From: Bacteroidales bacterium
Lineage (GTDB): Bacteria; Bacteroidota; Bacteroidia; Bacteroidales; Paludibacteraceae
Length of the DNA: 19,870 nt
Direction: 5' to 3'
Assembly: GCA_900769555.1 (NCBI GenBank)
Contig: CAAGHA010000093.1
Coordinates: 1 to 19,870, forward strand
In this document: in pieces, positions 6,384 through 14,750 of the stretch
Position numbering within the stretch: position 1 is the first letter of the stretch
Layout: every line of letters begins with the position of its first letter
Made by a program: the position numbers and the translations under genes
The notes under the pieces: model-generated
Database searches by the model: none
Seen by the model: the letters and a program-made list of their open reading frames with translations, nothing else
What the model was told of the DNA's origin: nothing

Positions 6384-7466
6384 ATGAAGAAACATAATTT
6401 CAACGCAGGTCCATCAGTACTTCCAAGAGAAGTGATTGAAAAAACTGCACAAGCAGTATTGGATTTTGAGAATGATGGTTTATCAATTCTTGAGATTAGT
6501 CACAGAGCAAAGAATTTTCAGCCAATTGTTGATGAGGCTGTAGCTTTGTTCAAAGAACTTTTGAATATTCCGGAAGGTTATTCGGTTATTTTCTTAGGAG
6601 GTGGAGCAAGTTTGGAATTTTGTATGGTGCCATTTAACTTCTTAGAGAAAAAAGCAGCCTATGTAAACACGGGTGTATGGGCGAAGAAAGCAATGAAAGA
6701 GGCAAAAGCATTTGGAGAGGTTGTTGAGGTTGCAACATCTGCAGATGACAACTTCACATGGGTTCCAAAAGTCGGAAAAGATTATCAAATTCCTACTGAT
6801 GCAGATTATTTGCATATCACTACCAATAATACAATTTTCGGTACTGAGTTATTGGAGGACATCGACTCTCCTATTCCAGTTATCGCAGATATGTCTTCTG
6901 ACATTTTCTCACGTCCGATTGACGTTTCTAAATATGGTATGATTTATGGTGGAGCTCAAAAGAATTTGGCACCGGCCGGAGTTACTTTCGTAATTGTTAA
7001 GGATGAACTTTTAGGTAAAGTTTCTCGTCATATCCCTACAATGTTGGATTATAGAACTCACGTTGAAAATGGCTCTATGTTCAATACTCCTCCGGTATTG
7101 CCAATTTATGCAGCATTACAAACATTGAAATGGATTAAAGCACAAGGTGGAGTAGCTGCAATCGAAAAGAAGAACATTGAAAAGGCAGAGTTATTATACA
7201 ACGCTATTGACAACAGCAAGATGTTTGTTGGTACAGCAAAGAAAGAAGACCGCTCTCGTATGAATATTTGTTTCGTAATGAAAGAGGAGTATGCTGATCT
7301 TGCTGATGAATTTGCAAAATTTGCGACTTCAAAAGGGATGATTGGAATCAAGGGTCACCGTCTTGTTGGTGGATTCCGTGCTTCTACTTACAATGCATTA
7401 CCAAAAGAAAGTGTTGAAGCTTTGATTGATTGCATGAAAGAATTTGAAGCAAAATATGCTAAATAA
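6384..7466 (+). CDS. serC: Phosphoserine aminotransferase
   Basis: SerC converts 3-phosphohydroxypyruvate and glutamate to phosphoserine and 2-oxoglutarate, the second step of serine synthesis; the enzyme also acts in pyridoxine synthesis in some bacteria. The protein has 360 residues, normal for the family. It opens HNFNAGPSVLP, has the phosphate-binding GGGASLEF (72-79), ADMSSDIFSRP, and the PLP lysine K193 in YGGAQKNLAPAG. The C-terminus contains GHRLVGGFRASTYNALP. serA follows 34 bases downstream on the same strand, and together they supply two of the three steps from 3-phosphoglycerate to serine. The phosphatase gene is not in the window. Confidence 0.97.
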   Translation: MKKHNFNAGPSVLPREVIEKTAQAVLDFENDGLSILEISHRAKNFQPIVDEAVALFKELLNIPEGYSVIFLGGGASLEFCMVPFNFLEKKAAYVNTGVWAKKAMKEAKAFGEVVEVATSADDNFTWVPKVGKDYQIPTDADYLHITTNNTIFGTELLEDIDSPIPVIADMSSDIFSRPIDVSKYGMIYGGAQKNLAPAGVTFVIVKDELLGKVSRHIPTMLDYRTHVENGSMFNTPPVLPIYAALQTLKWIKAQGGVAAIEKKNIEKAELLYNAIDNSKMFVGTAKKEDRSRMNICFVMKEEYADLADEFAKFATSKGMIGIKGHRLVGGFRASTYNALPKESVEALIDCMKEFEAKYAK

Positions 7467-7500
7467 CAAAGAATCTGTCTTACAAAGAAATATTTAATAT

Positions 7501-8421
7501 ATGAAAGTTTTAGTAGCAACAGAAAAACCATTCGCAAAGGTTGCGATTGATGGCATTAAAGAGGTTATCGATGCTGCCGGATACGATTTGGTATTGTTGG
7601 AAAAATATACAGAAAAAAAACAGTTGTTAGAGGCTGTTGCGGATGCAGATGCAATTATTATCCGTAGTGACATTATCGATGCAGAGGTTTTTGATGCAGC
7701 AAAGAATTTAAAAATTGTTGTTCGTGCCGGTGCCGGTTATGACAATGTAGATTTGGCTGCTGCAACCGCTAAAAATGTATGTGTTATGAATACACCGGGA
7801 CAGAATGCAAATGCTGTGGCAGAATTAGCATTGGGTATGATGGTTTATGGTGTTCGTAATCTATACAATGGAACTTCCGGAACTGAGTTGATGGGCAAAA
7901 AATTGGGTATCCATGCCTACGGAAATGTGGGACGTAACGTTGCTCGTATTGCCAAAGGTTTTGGAATGGAAATTTATGCTTTTGATGCATTTTGCCCGGC
8001 TGAAGTTATCGAAAAAGATGGAGTTAAGGCTGTTAAGTCTGCCGAGGAACTTTATGAAACTTGTCAGTTTGTTTCTCTTCACATTCCGGCAACCGCAGAA
8101 ACAAAAAACTCTATCAACTACGCATTGTTGAATAAAATGCCTAAGGGTGCGATGTTGATCAACACTGCTCGTAAGGAGGTTATCAATGAGGCTGAGGTTA
8201 TCAAGTTGATGGAAGAACGCACAGATTTCCGTTACATGACAGATATTATGCCGGCAGCTAATGCCGAGTTTGCAGAAAAATTTGCCGGTCGTTATTTCTC
8301 TACACCAAAAAAGATGGGAGCACAAACTGCTGAAGCAAATATCAACGCTGGAATTGCAGCTGCAAACCAAATCGTTGGTTTCTTGAAAGATGGTAATGAA
8401 AGATTCCGAGTAAACAAGTAA
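7501..8421 (+). CDS. serA: D-3-phosphoglycerate dehydrogenase, short form without ACT domain
   Basis: This enzyme oxidises 3-phosphoglycerate to 3-phosphohydroxypyruvate with NAD, the first step of serine synthesis. At 306 residues it is the short form, with no C-terminal ACT or ASB domain, so the usual serine feedback site is absent. The nucleotide-binding region includes KLGIHAYGNVGR (134-145), where a usual Gly is Ala139, and the substrate Arg is R224 in NTARKEV. The general-base His expected in TPHxGA is missing: the sequence reads STPKKMGAQT (267-276), with Lys270 or Lys271 at that position. From memory, homologues in Bacteroides and Entamoeba share this Lys variant. It lies 34 bases after serC and ahead of a strong terminator. 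Confidence 0.94.
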   Translation: MKVLVATEKPFAKVAIDGIKEVIDAAGYDLVLLEKYTEKKQLLEAVADADAIIIRSDIIDAEVFDAAKNLKIVVRAGAGYDNVDLAAATAKNVCVMNTPGQNANAVAELALGMMVYGVRNLYNGTSGTELMGKKLGIHAYGNVGRNVARIAKGFGMEIYAFDAFCPAEVIEKDGVKAVKSAEELYETCQFVSLHIPATAETKNSINYALLNKMPKGAMLINTARKEVINEAEVIKLMEERTDFRYMTDIMPAANAEFAEKFAGRYFSTPKKMGAQTAEANINAGIAAANQIVGFLKDGNERFRVNK

Positions 8422-8443
8422 TTTTTTAATTGCTAAGATAGTG

Positions 8444-8482
8444 AGGCTATGTCGGGTTATCGGCATAGCCTTAATTTTTTTT
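8444..8482 (+). terminator. Intrinsic terminator of serC-serA
   Basis: AGGCTATG (8444-8451) pairs perfectly with CATAGCCT (8464-8471), and inner bases can extend the stem. A run of eight T residues (8475-8482) follows after TAA-like bases. It starts 22 bases after the serA stop. Confidence 0.88.
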
Positions 8483-8485
8483 GAA

Positions 8486-8540
8486 GGCAATTTCTATAAA
8501 TTACGATAAATCATCTCAACCTAATTTATAGAACTTACCT
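8486..8540. repeat. Palindromic copy of the dispersed repeat
   Basis: GGCAATTTCTATAAATTA (8486-8503) and TAATTTATAGAACTTACC (8522-8539) are reverse complements with two mismatches and an 18-base loop, forming a long hairpin. The right arm plus loop (8508-8540) is a full copy of the 34-bp unit seen at 2817-2850 (three mismatches over most of its length) and in tandem at 2720-2787. It sits directly after the serA terminator and ahead of the MFS promoter. Confidence 0.65.
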
Positions 8541-8559
8541 AAAGAGATTGGCTCTCTAA

Positions 8560-8590
8560 TTGCTATTATGATAAAATCTTTCTAACTTTG
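8560..8590 (+). promoter_or_regulatory. MFS transporter promoter (consensus)
   Basis: TTG (8560-8562), exactly 20 bases, then TAACTTTG (8583-8590), a perfect -7 box. Transcription would begin near 8597, leaving about 20 bases before the ATG at 8617. Confidence 0.6.
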
Positions 8591-8616
8591 CAACGTTTTT
8601 TGAGAATGTAAACAAT

Positions 8617-9816
8617 ATGAAAAATATATCTATTATTCGTTCAAAACGACGCGCTCGACGTGCATTATTGATTCAGTACTTCTTAATGGGACTGATTTTC
8701 TCTACGATGTTATCTCGTTTCCCTGCTCTTCGCACCACCTATGGTATATCTGTAGCAGAACTAAGTCTTCTTCTTTTCTCAATGTCTATCGGCTCGCTCT
8801 GCATTATGCCTTTTTGCTCTTATTTGGTAGGTAAATACGGAAGTAAAAATTTGACGATAGCCGGGTTTGTATATATGCTAATGTTCCCATTCTTGGCTTA
8901 CATGCCCAACATATTCATTTTATACGCATATGGGGCACTCTACGGTATTTTTGTCTCATTGACAGATGTTTCTATTAATGGAAACTCTATCATCGTCGAG
9001 AATGCCTATAAACGACCTATCATATCAATGTTTCATGCACTATTCTACGTCGGGGTCTTTACCGGAGCTGTTTTGAGTCTCTTTTTTATCTCATTTGAAA
9101 TACCGGTATTTCTTCATTTTGCACTTATAGCCTTCTTCTCTTTGTTCGTATTCACTTACATAAGAAGATTCTTCTTGAAAGAGACAATCAGAAAAAAGAG
9201 AACACTCAAACGAGGAAGCGCTTTTATTTTTCCCAAAGGGAATTTGTTATTAATCGCTTTCATAGCCTTATTTGGAAGGATTGTAGAGGGAAGCATCTCA
9301 GACTGGAGTACAGTCTATATGAAAATGGTAGTTGACTTCCCTGAAAATTTGGCTCCCATAGGGTTGGCCATCTACTCAGCCTTCATGTCTATAGGACGAT
9401 TTACAGGGGATTCTGTTCGTTCTCGATACAAAGATTCATACATTCTGATGTTTTGTTGTCTGTTGGCCTCTATCGGAGTATTAATTATGATTATCGATAC
9501 GACTCCATTTTTTGCCTTTCTCGGCCTATTTATAGCCGGCATAGGGATTTCATGTCTTGTTCCAATCATCTATAGTCTTGCCGGCAAACAACAAGGAATA
9601 ACACCTGCCGTAGGTATTGCCATGGTAAATACAATCAGCGGCACAGGTTTTCTTTTCGGTCCGTTTGTGATTGGCGTTGTTGCCGACCTCTATGGCATGA
9701 GAGCCTCATTTGTTTACATTCTCCTATTAGCAATCATTATGACTATCCTAACGTGGCAATACAGAAGAATAGAACAAAGAGGAAGTGAAAAAAATTGCAA
9801 TAGTAACATGCATTAA
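8617..9816 (+). CDS. Major facilitator superfamily transporter (YbjJ-like)
   Basis: The 399-residue protein is strongly hydrophobic with about 12 predicted membrane helices and a basic cytoplasmic loop in the middle (RRFFLKETIRKKRTLKR), as expected for two six-helix MFS halves. The second half contains DWSTVYM and an SIGRFTGD motif after helix 8, which resemble E. coli YbjJ and related MFS proteins of uncertain substrate. Sugars or other small solutes are possible, but I would not assign one. It has its own promoter at 8560-8590. Its 3' end overlaps the convergent ybeY by 4 bases, and no terminator is visible between them. Confidence 0.85.
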   Translation: MKNISIIRSKRRARRALLIQYFLMGLIFSTMLSRFPALRTTYGISVAELSLLLFSMSIGSLCIMPFCSYLVGKYGSKNLTIAGFVYMLMFPFLAYMPNIFILYAYGALYGIFVSLTDVSINGNSIIVENAYKRPIISMFHALFYVGVFTGAVLSLFFISFEIPVFLHFALIAFFSLFVFTYIRRFFLKETIRKKRTLKRGSAFIFPKGNLLLIAFIALFGRIVEGSISDWSTVYMKMVVDFPENLAPIGLAIYSAFMSIGRFTGDSVRSRYKDSYILMFCCLLASIGVLIMIIDTTPFFAFLGLFIAGIGISCLVPIIYSLAGKQQGITPAVGIAMVNTISGTGFLFGPFVIGVVADLYGMRASFVYILLLAIIMTILTWQYRRIEQRGSEKNCNSNMH

Positions 9817-10229
9817 AAATTCAACACCTCCAACGCCTCATTTTCATGCTGTTCCATATTCTCTCTCTCTCCGGGGCCTTTATCATCGATTCCGCACAGG
9901 TGTAAAATACCATGAATTATCACTCGGTGCAACTCCTCTTCGTAGGGCGTACCAAATTTTTCTGCATTGGTCTTTACCGTTTCCAAACTGATAAACAAAT
10001 CACCGGAAATCTTATCCCCCTCTGTATAGTCAAAGGTTATGATGTCTGTGTAATAATCATGTTCCAAATACTCTCTATTAACTCTTAAAATCACCTCATC
10101 CGAACAGAAAATATAGGAAATATCCCCCACCTTATAGTTATGCATTTCTGCCACTTTTTTAATCCATTGCGAGATTTTTCTTTTCTGGATTTTAGGCATC
10201 TTTATCTCTTCTGAATTGTAATATATCAT
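9813..10229 (-). CDS. ybeY: YbeY endoribonuclease-like rRNA maturation factor
   Basis: YbeY is a metal-dependent ribonuclease acting in 16S rRNA 3'-end maturation and ribosome quality control. The ATG at 10229 gives 138 residues starting MIYYNSEEIKMPK; earlier in-frame ATGs (10247, 10289) run back towards or into the upstream gene. Family features are DIITFDY, SGDLFIS and the metal site HGILHLCGIDD (106-116). The usual motif is HxxxHxxGxxH; here H106 and H110 are present but the third position is D116. I recall Bacteroides YbeY proteins also lacking His at this position, so this may be a lineage trait. It is the last gene of the dut-ybeY run, 22 bases after the spmA-spmB fusion. Confidence 0.92.
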   Translation of the reverse strand: MIYYNSEEIKMPKIQKRKISQWIKKVAEMHNYKVGDISYIFCSDEVILRVNREYLEHDYYTDIITFDYTEGDKISGDLFISLETVKTNAEKFGTPYEEELHRVIIHGILHLCGIDDKGPGERENMEQHENEALEVLNF

Positions 10230-10251
10230 AGCTAAATTTTTAATCATCCAA

Positions 10252-11487
10252 CTAACCAAAGAAAATGTATGCAATAAATATTGCGGCAATGATTCCTCCT
10301 AAATCAGCAACCAATCCTGCCGTTACTGCATATCGTGTTTTTTTGATCCCAACTGAACCAAAATAAAGTGCAACAATGTAGAATGTTGTATCTGCTGCAC
10401 CTTGGAAAAGACACGATAATCTACCTGCAAAAGAGTCTGCTCCGTATGTTTTCATAGCCTCCACCATCATCGCTTTGGCTCCACTTCCGCTCAACGGTTT
10501 CATCAATGCAGTCGGAATGGCATCAACAAATCGTGTATCACTTAAAAATAGGGAGAAAAACCAATCCAAACCCATAGCCAAAGCATCCATCGCTCCGGAG
10601 GCACGAAATACTCCAATGCCGACCAACATCCCAACCAAATAGGGCAATATACGTATTGAGGTATGAAAACCATCCTTTGCACCATCTATAAATGCTTCAT
10701 AAACATTAATTTTTTTATAGGCTCCCAACCCCACAAACAACATTATCACCATAAACAACAAAAAATTTCCACCTATTTTTGATACAAAAAAAGCTGTTTG
10801 ACTATCCAAAGAGGAGAAAGCATATACAATACCGGAAATTAGTATCACAATTCCTAATATCCACCCGATTACTGTCTTATTCCAAATATTTAACTTTTGG
10901 CGTATTCCCACGTAAATAATAGCCGTTAGCGTTGAAAAGAATGTGGAAATCAGAAGTGGCACAAAAATATCTGTTGGATTCTCTGCTCCCATAATCGACC
11001 GCTGAGCCAAAATTGTAATAGGTATAATGGTTAATCCGGAGGTGTTTAAAGCTAAAAACATAATCTGTGCATTCGAAGCCTGCTCTTTATTCGGATTTAA
11101 CTCTTGCAAACTATTCATTGCTTTTAGTCCTATTGGAGTTGCTGCATTATCCAATCCTAACATATTGGCAGCAAAATTCATCACTAATTGTCCGTTTGCC
11201 GGATGATTCTTGGGAATTTCCGGAAATAATTTGGAGAAGAACGGACCAATAATTTTTGACAGATAATTAATTGCACCAGCTTTTTCTCCTATGTTCATTA
11301 TCCCTAACCACAATATCATTACACCACTGAGAGGCAATGCAATATCCATCACCGCAAATTCTGACATTTCAAATGTACTTGAAACAATCCGCTCAAATAC
11401 TGCGTAATCCTCAAAAAAGAAGAAGCGAATGATAGCTGCAATCATCGCTATAATAAAAAAACCAACCCAAATAATGTTTAATGCCAC
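10252..11487 (-). CDS. Fused SpmA-SpmB nucleoside-recognition membrane protein
   Basis: The 411-residue integral membrane protein joins two Gate (nucleoside-recognition) domains. The N-terminal half (about 1-200) resembles SpmA, with LPLSGVMILWLGIMNIGEKA and NMLGLDNAATPIGLKAM. The C-terminal half (about 250-411) resembles SpmB, with SIRILPYLVGMLVGIGVFRA, KPLSGSGAKAMM and a GAADTTFYIVALYFGSVGIK stretch. In endospore formers SpmA and SpmB are separate proteins needed for spore core dehydration. Bacteroidales do not sporulate, so the role here must differ, possibly transport of a small solute; that is inference. It sits between the oxidoreductase gene (36 bases upstream) and ybeY. Confidence 0.88.
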   Translation of the reverse strand: MALNIIWVGFFIIAMIAAIIRFFFFEDYAVFERIVSSTFEMSEFAVMDIALPLSGVMILWLGIMNIGEKAGAINYLSKIIGPFFSKLFPEIPKNHPANGQLVMNFAANMLGLDNAATPIGLKAMNSLQELNPNKEQASNAQIMFLALNTSGLTIIPITILAQRSIMGAENPTDIFVPLLISTFFSTLTAIIYVGIRQKLNIWNKTVIGWILGIVILISGIVYAFSSLDSQTAFFVSKIGGNFLLFMVIMLFVGLGAYKKINVYEAFIDGAKDGFHTSIRILPYLVGMLVGIGVFRASGAMDALAMGLDWFFSLFLSDTRFVDAIPTALMKPLSGSGAKAMMVEAMKTYGADSFAGRLSCLFQGAADTTFYIVALYFGSVGIKKTRYAVTAGLVADLGGIIAAIFIAYIFFG

Positions 11488-11523
11488 GATAAAATTGTTT
11501 TTGAAACTATTGTTCCATTACTA

Positions 11524-12507
11524 CTATTTTGTTTTCATACCGGATTGTTGAGCCAATTCTATCACCTTATCCATAAGTTGCATCAATTGAATAGAAAATT
11601 TATGGGGTAACATACGACTCTCTATCGCCCCGTTTGTTATACACTTTTCCGTCTCCTCAACTTCATAATTGTAACCATTTCCACAATAGTTCAGTTCAAT
11701 CTCTTTTTCAATATCTTCTGCCTCTTGCTTCAAAGTTACTCTTGTTGGAACATGAAACATTCTCTTCAATTCGATTCGACCTCTCGTTCCACTAATTACA
11801 GCATTTGACTTTAACGACGTCGCAAAGGTTGAAAACAGCGAACTAATTTTACCGCCTTCGTGCTTCATAATTATGGCTGTACTCATATCCGTTCCGGTTT
11901 CTGCCGCAGTTGACACCACCTCTATCTCTGTTGGCTCGCCAAAAAGAAACAAACTTAAGAATAAAGGATAAATGCCGATATCAGGAATCGATCCGCCACC
12001 CAACTGAGGATTAAAGAGACGACTCTCAGGATTATAGGGTGGATGTATTCCAAACTCTGCCTGAAGTATCAGCGGTGTTCCGATTTCTCCATTATCAATC
12101 ATCTCTTTTGTTCGAATGATTGAAGGTAAAAACCGACTCCAGAGTGCTTCCATCAAAAAGAGATTCTTTTCTTGCGCCTTTGCCACCATCTCTCTGACCT
12201 GATTGACATTTGAAGCAAATGGTTTTTCACAAAGTACATGTTTGCCAAACTCTAACGCCTGCATTGTCAAACTATAATGCAAATGATTAGGTGTGGCTAT
12301 ATAAACAATATCCACCTCCGAATCCTGGAACAACTCTTCGTAACTACCATAAAATTTGCAACATCCCATTTCAACAGCAAACACTTCTGCTGTATCAATT
12401 TTTCGCGAAGCAACAGCATAACATACAGAAGAGCTACAAACCTTTAGCCCTTCTGCAAATTGATGAGCAATATGCCCTGTCCCAACTATCCCCCAACGAT
12501 ATTTCAT
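11524..12507 (-). CDS. Gfo/Idh/MocA-family NAD(P)-dependent oxidoreductase
   Basis: The 327-residue cytoplasmic protein has an N-terminal Rossmann fold (WGIVGTGHIA, 5-14), the family motif EKP at 94-96 in VLCEKPFASN, and a C-terminal half with GGGSIPDIGIYP, a pattern of the dihydrodiol-dehydrogenase-like and glucose-fructose-oxidoreductase branch. The family oxidises or reduces sugars, inositols and related alcohols with NAD(P); the substrate cannot be read from sequence. The ATG follows the stop of the upstream Wzz-like gene after one base, so translation is probably coupled. That neighbour might hint at surface-sugar metabolism, but this is weak. Confidence 0.9.
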   Translation of the reverse strand: MKYRWGIVGTGHIAHQFAEGLKVCSSSVCYAVASRKIDTAEVFAVEMGCCKFYGSYEELFQDSEVDIVYIATPNHLHYSLTMQALEFGKHVLCEKPFASNVNQVREMVAKAQEKNLFLMEALWSRFLPSIIRTKEMIDNGEIGTPLILQAEFGIHPPYNPESRLFNPQLGGGSIPDIGIYPLFLSLFLFGEPTEIEVVSTAAETGTDMSTAIIMKHEGGKISSLFSTFATSLKSNAVISGTRGRIELKRMFHVPTRVTLKQEAEDIEKEIELNYCGNGYNYEVEETEKCITNGAIESRMLPHKFSIQLMQLMDKVIELAQQSGMKTK

Positions 12508-12508
12508 C

Positions 12509-13468
12509 CTATAATTCTTGATTTAAATAGGCATATATTTTTTTTCTATATACCCAAAGTAAACCAACAAAAATACCTAAAATAGTAAAAAATACACCGT
12601 ACTTAACTATACTTTTTGCCCAATAATTTACAGGACGTGGATTAATCTTAAACTCGCTGGCAAAATAGGCACAATTATCAAAAATCTTTTGTTCCCAAAT
12701 ATAAGCTTGACGGTTATTTTCAAGATTAAGAATATCATTGTGATACAATTTAGTCTCCTTCTCACTAACAAAAAGGGCTTTGTCCATCTTTACGGATATA
12801 TCGTCTTTTTTATGAAAATACTCCTTCTTTCTAAAACTATCCAAAATGACAATCTCATTTTCTACCGCTTTAATCTTTTCACTCAACTGACTATGTTTTA
12901 ATTGATTTTCCTTCATAATTTGCTCATTATGAGAAAAATAATCCAAAAACGATTGTTTTATCCGGTTGTAGAGCGAAGTATCCTTACAGCATACCTGCAT
13001 TCTGACCATATCTTTAACAATTGTATTATTGGTGTCTTGCGGATTGTACGTATTTTCATAATCAATCTTATCCGGAGTATCATCACACAAAACATCTACA
13101 TAGTAGTAAGACTGAATATCAACAATCTTACTAGCATCCTCCAAACTAAGGTTCAATAGTTTACTGATCGAATTAAAATCACCATACAGACATTGGTTAT
13201 GCATCGGGTCAATCAAATTCTTATAAAAGAATGCATCATGGGATTTCAGCTTCAAATCAATTTCTGCCGAATAGATCTTATCTTTCGCTTGATATAATCC
13301 AAACAACACACCCAAAATAGCAAAAGAAAATACTATATACTTTTGTTGATAAACAAATCTTGCCAACCAACCTAAACCTTTAATGCACTCCTTTCCTATT
13401 GAAAAGAGCCATAATCCAAAAGACTTTAGCAAATCTAATAAATCAATTTCTTTTTTTTCGTTTTCCAT
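12509..13468 (-). CDS. Wzz-like two-helix membrane protein (chain-length-determinant type)
   Basis: The 319-residue protein has the layout of polysaccharide chain-length regulators. A cytoplasmic N-terminus contains EIDLLDLL, then a membrane helix at about 44-60, a long extracytoplasmic region with helical, coiled-coil-prone stretches (about 180-260), a second helix at about 288-306 and a short basic tail. A Pro-rich segment (NPRPVNYWAKS) precedes the second helix, as in Wzz proteins. In that family the proteins oligomerise in the inner membrane and set O-antigen or capsule length. No polymerase or glycosyltransferase genes are near, so assignment rests on topology and partial resemblance. 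It is 25 bases downstream of the EnvC-like gene and coupled to the oxidoreductase. Confidence 0.6.
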   Translation of the reverse strand: MENEKKEIDLLDLLKSFGLWLFSIGKECIKGLGWLARFVYQQKYIVFSFAILGVLFGLYQAKDKIYSAEIDLKLKSHDAFFYKNLIDPMHNQCLYGDFNSISKLLNLSLEDASKIVDIQSYYYVDVLCDDTPDKIDYENTYNPQDTNNTIVKDMVRMQVCCKDTSLYNRIKQSFLDYFSHNEQIMKENQLKHSQLSEKIKAVENEIVILDSFRKKEYFHKKDDISVKMDKALFVSEKETKLYHNDILNLENNRQAYIWEQKIFDNCAYFASEFKINPRPVNYWAKSIVKYGVFFTILGIFVGLLWVYRKKIYAYLNQEL

Positions 13469-13493
13469 GTTATATCTATTTATTACTTTATTC

Positions 13494-14750
13494 CTACTTT
13501 CTTAGCCAAGACTGAGGATTCAACAACTCCTTTTCTTTCCAAATTTGAAAAAAAAGTGTTGCATTATTCTTGTTATCAGGATCTTGATATATTTTCCCAA
13601 TTGAAGTCCCTCGCTTGACATTATCTCCTTTCTTTACATACATCTCAGTCAGATTAGCATATACCGTCAGGTAATTTCCATGGCGGACAATTACTGCATT
13701 ATTACTGCCGGGAACAGAAAAACATTGAGAAACTACACCATCATAAATACAACTCGCTTTTGAGCCCGGAACAGCCGTGATATAAATCCCTTTGTTGTTT
13801 ACAATAACATCTTTTAAAACAGGATGGGTGTGTTTACCAAATTTTCCGGTAATTGTACCTTTGGTTGGCCACATCAACAATCCTTTATTCTTTGCAAAAC
13901 CTCCGGCAACAACCTTCTCTTTTTGTGTCATGCTATATCCACCTGACTTGGCTGCACTTTTACTCTTTTGTTTTTTTGCCGATTCTGCGGTCTGCTTTGC
14001 AATCAAATCCTGAATTTTTTGATTCAGTTGATTGGATGCTTTTTGCTGCTTACGCAACTCTGCTTTTAACTCTTGTTCTCTGTTTTTAAGCGATTTAACA
14101 AGTTTATTCTGTTTCTCTTTTTGAAACAACGAGAACTCTTTCTCTTTTTCTTGCTTTAAAAGTAACTCTTTTGTTTTATTTTTTAAATTATTTACCTTAT
14201 CTCTTTTGTTCTGAATATCTTTTTTTGTCTTCGAAAGAGCAATAGATTGTTCTTTTCTCATCGATGCCAAATTGCTAAGATAATAAAATCTTCTATATCC
14301 CTCCTCAAATGTTCGAGAAGAAAGTACATATAGCAATTGCTCTTGCTTACTTTTCGTCAGATATGCATAATACAACATATCTAAATACTTCTCTCGCATC
14401 TTCTCATATTCAACAGAAAGATTGGAGACATTTTTGTTTAACTCCTCTATCTCTTTATTATAGTTCTCTATCTCCGAAGATCGCCTCTTAATCAATAAAT
14501 CTCTGTATACTATGTCTGCATTCAATCGTTCTAACTCTCGTAAAGATTGTCGTGTACTTCTTTGCGTTTCACTCAATTTTGCATCGGTATTCTTTATCTT
14601 TTTCTTTAAATTACTTTGCTCCTTTTTAAGTTTATTTATGCTTTGTTGCGCAAACAACACCCCATACTCTGTTGTAAATACAGAGCACAACAGCATTGCC
14701 GCCAATATAATCATTTTTTTCCCTACTCTCAATTTCAATTTAATTTGCAA
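13494..14750 (-). CDS. EnvC-like murein hydrolase activator (degenerate LytM)
   Basis: The 418-residue secreted protein has a signal peptide (about 12-35, ending near LFAQQ), a long Lys/Glu/Gln-rich coiled coil (about 36-255) and a C-terminal M23/LytM domain (about 290-415, from MWPTKGTITGKFG to NPQSW). The zinc ligands are gone: HxGxD is replaced by NNKGIYI, YAHL by YANL, and HLHFEI by FFQIWK. This matches EnvC and similar proteins, which do not cut the wall but activate amidases at the division site. In E. coli EnvC is held by FtsEX; no ftsEX is in the window. The start overlaps the DUF4292 stop by 11 bases. An ATG 12 codons further in would still keep the signal peptide. Confidence 0.88.
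   Translation of the reverse strand: MQIKLKLRVGKKMIILAAMLLCSVFTTEYGVLFAQQSINKLKKEQSNLKKKIKNTDAKLSETQRSTRQSLRELERLNADIVYRDLLIKRRSSEIENYNKEIEELNKNVSNLSVEYEKMREKYLDMLYYAYLTKSKQEQLLYVLSSRTFEEGYRRFYYLSNLASMRKEQSIALSKTKKDIQNKRDKVNNLKNKTKELLLKQEKEKEFSLFQKEKQNKLVKSLKNREQELKAELRKQQKASNQLNQKIQDLIAKQTAESAKKQKSKSAAKSGGYSMTQKEKVVAGGFAKNKGLLMWPTKGTITGKFGKHTHPVLKDVIVNNKGIYITAVPGSKASCIYDGVVSQCFSVPGSNNAVIVRHGNYLTVYANLTEMYVKKGDNVKRGTSIGKIYQDPDNKNNATLFFQIWKEKELLNPQSWLRK

Noticed and set aside
7861..8490. 209-codon minus-strand ORF opposite serA
   Set aside because: It is the antisense shadow of a well-supported serA and extends across the serA terminator; composition is Cys/His/Phe-rich as expected for a shadow.
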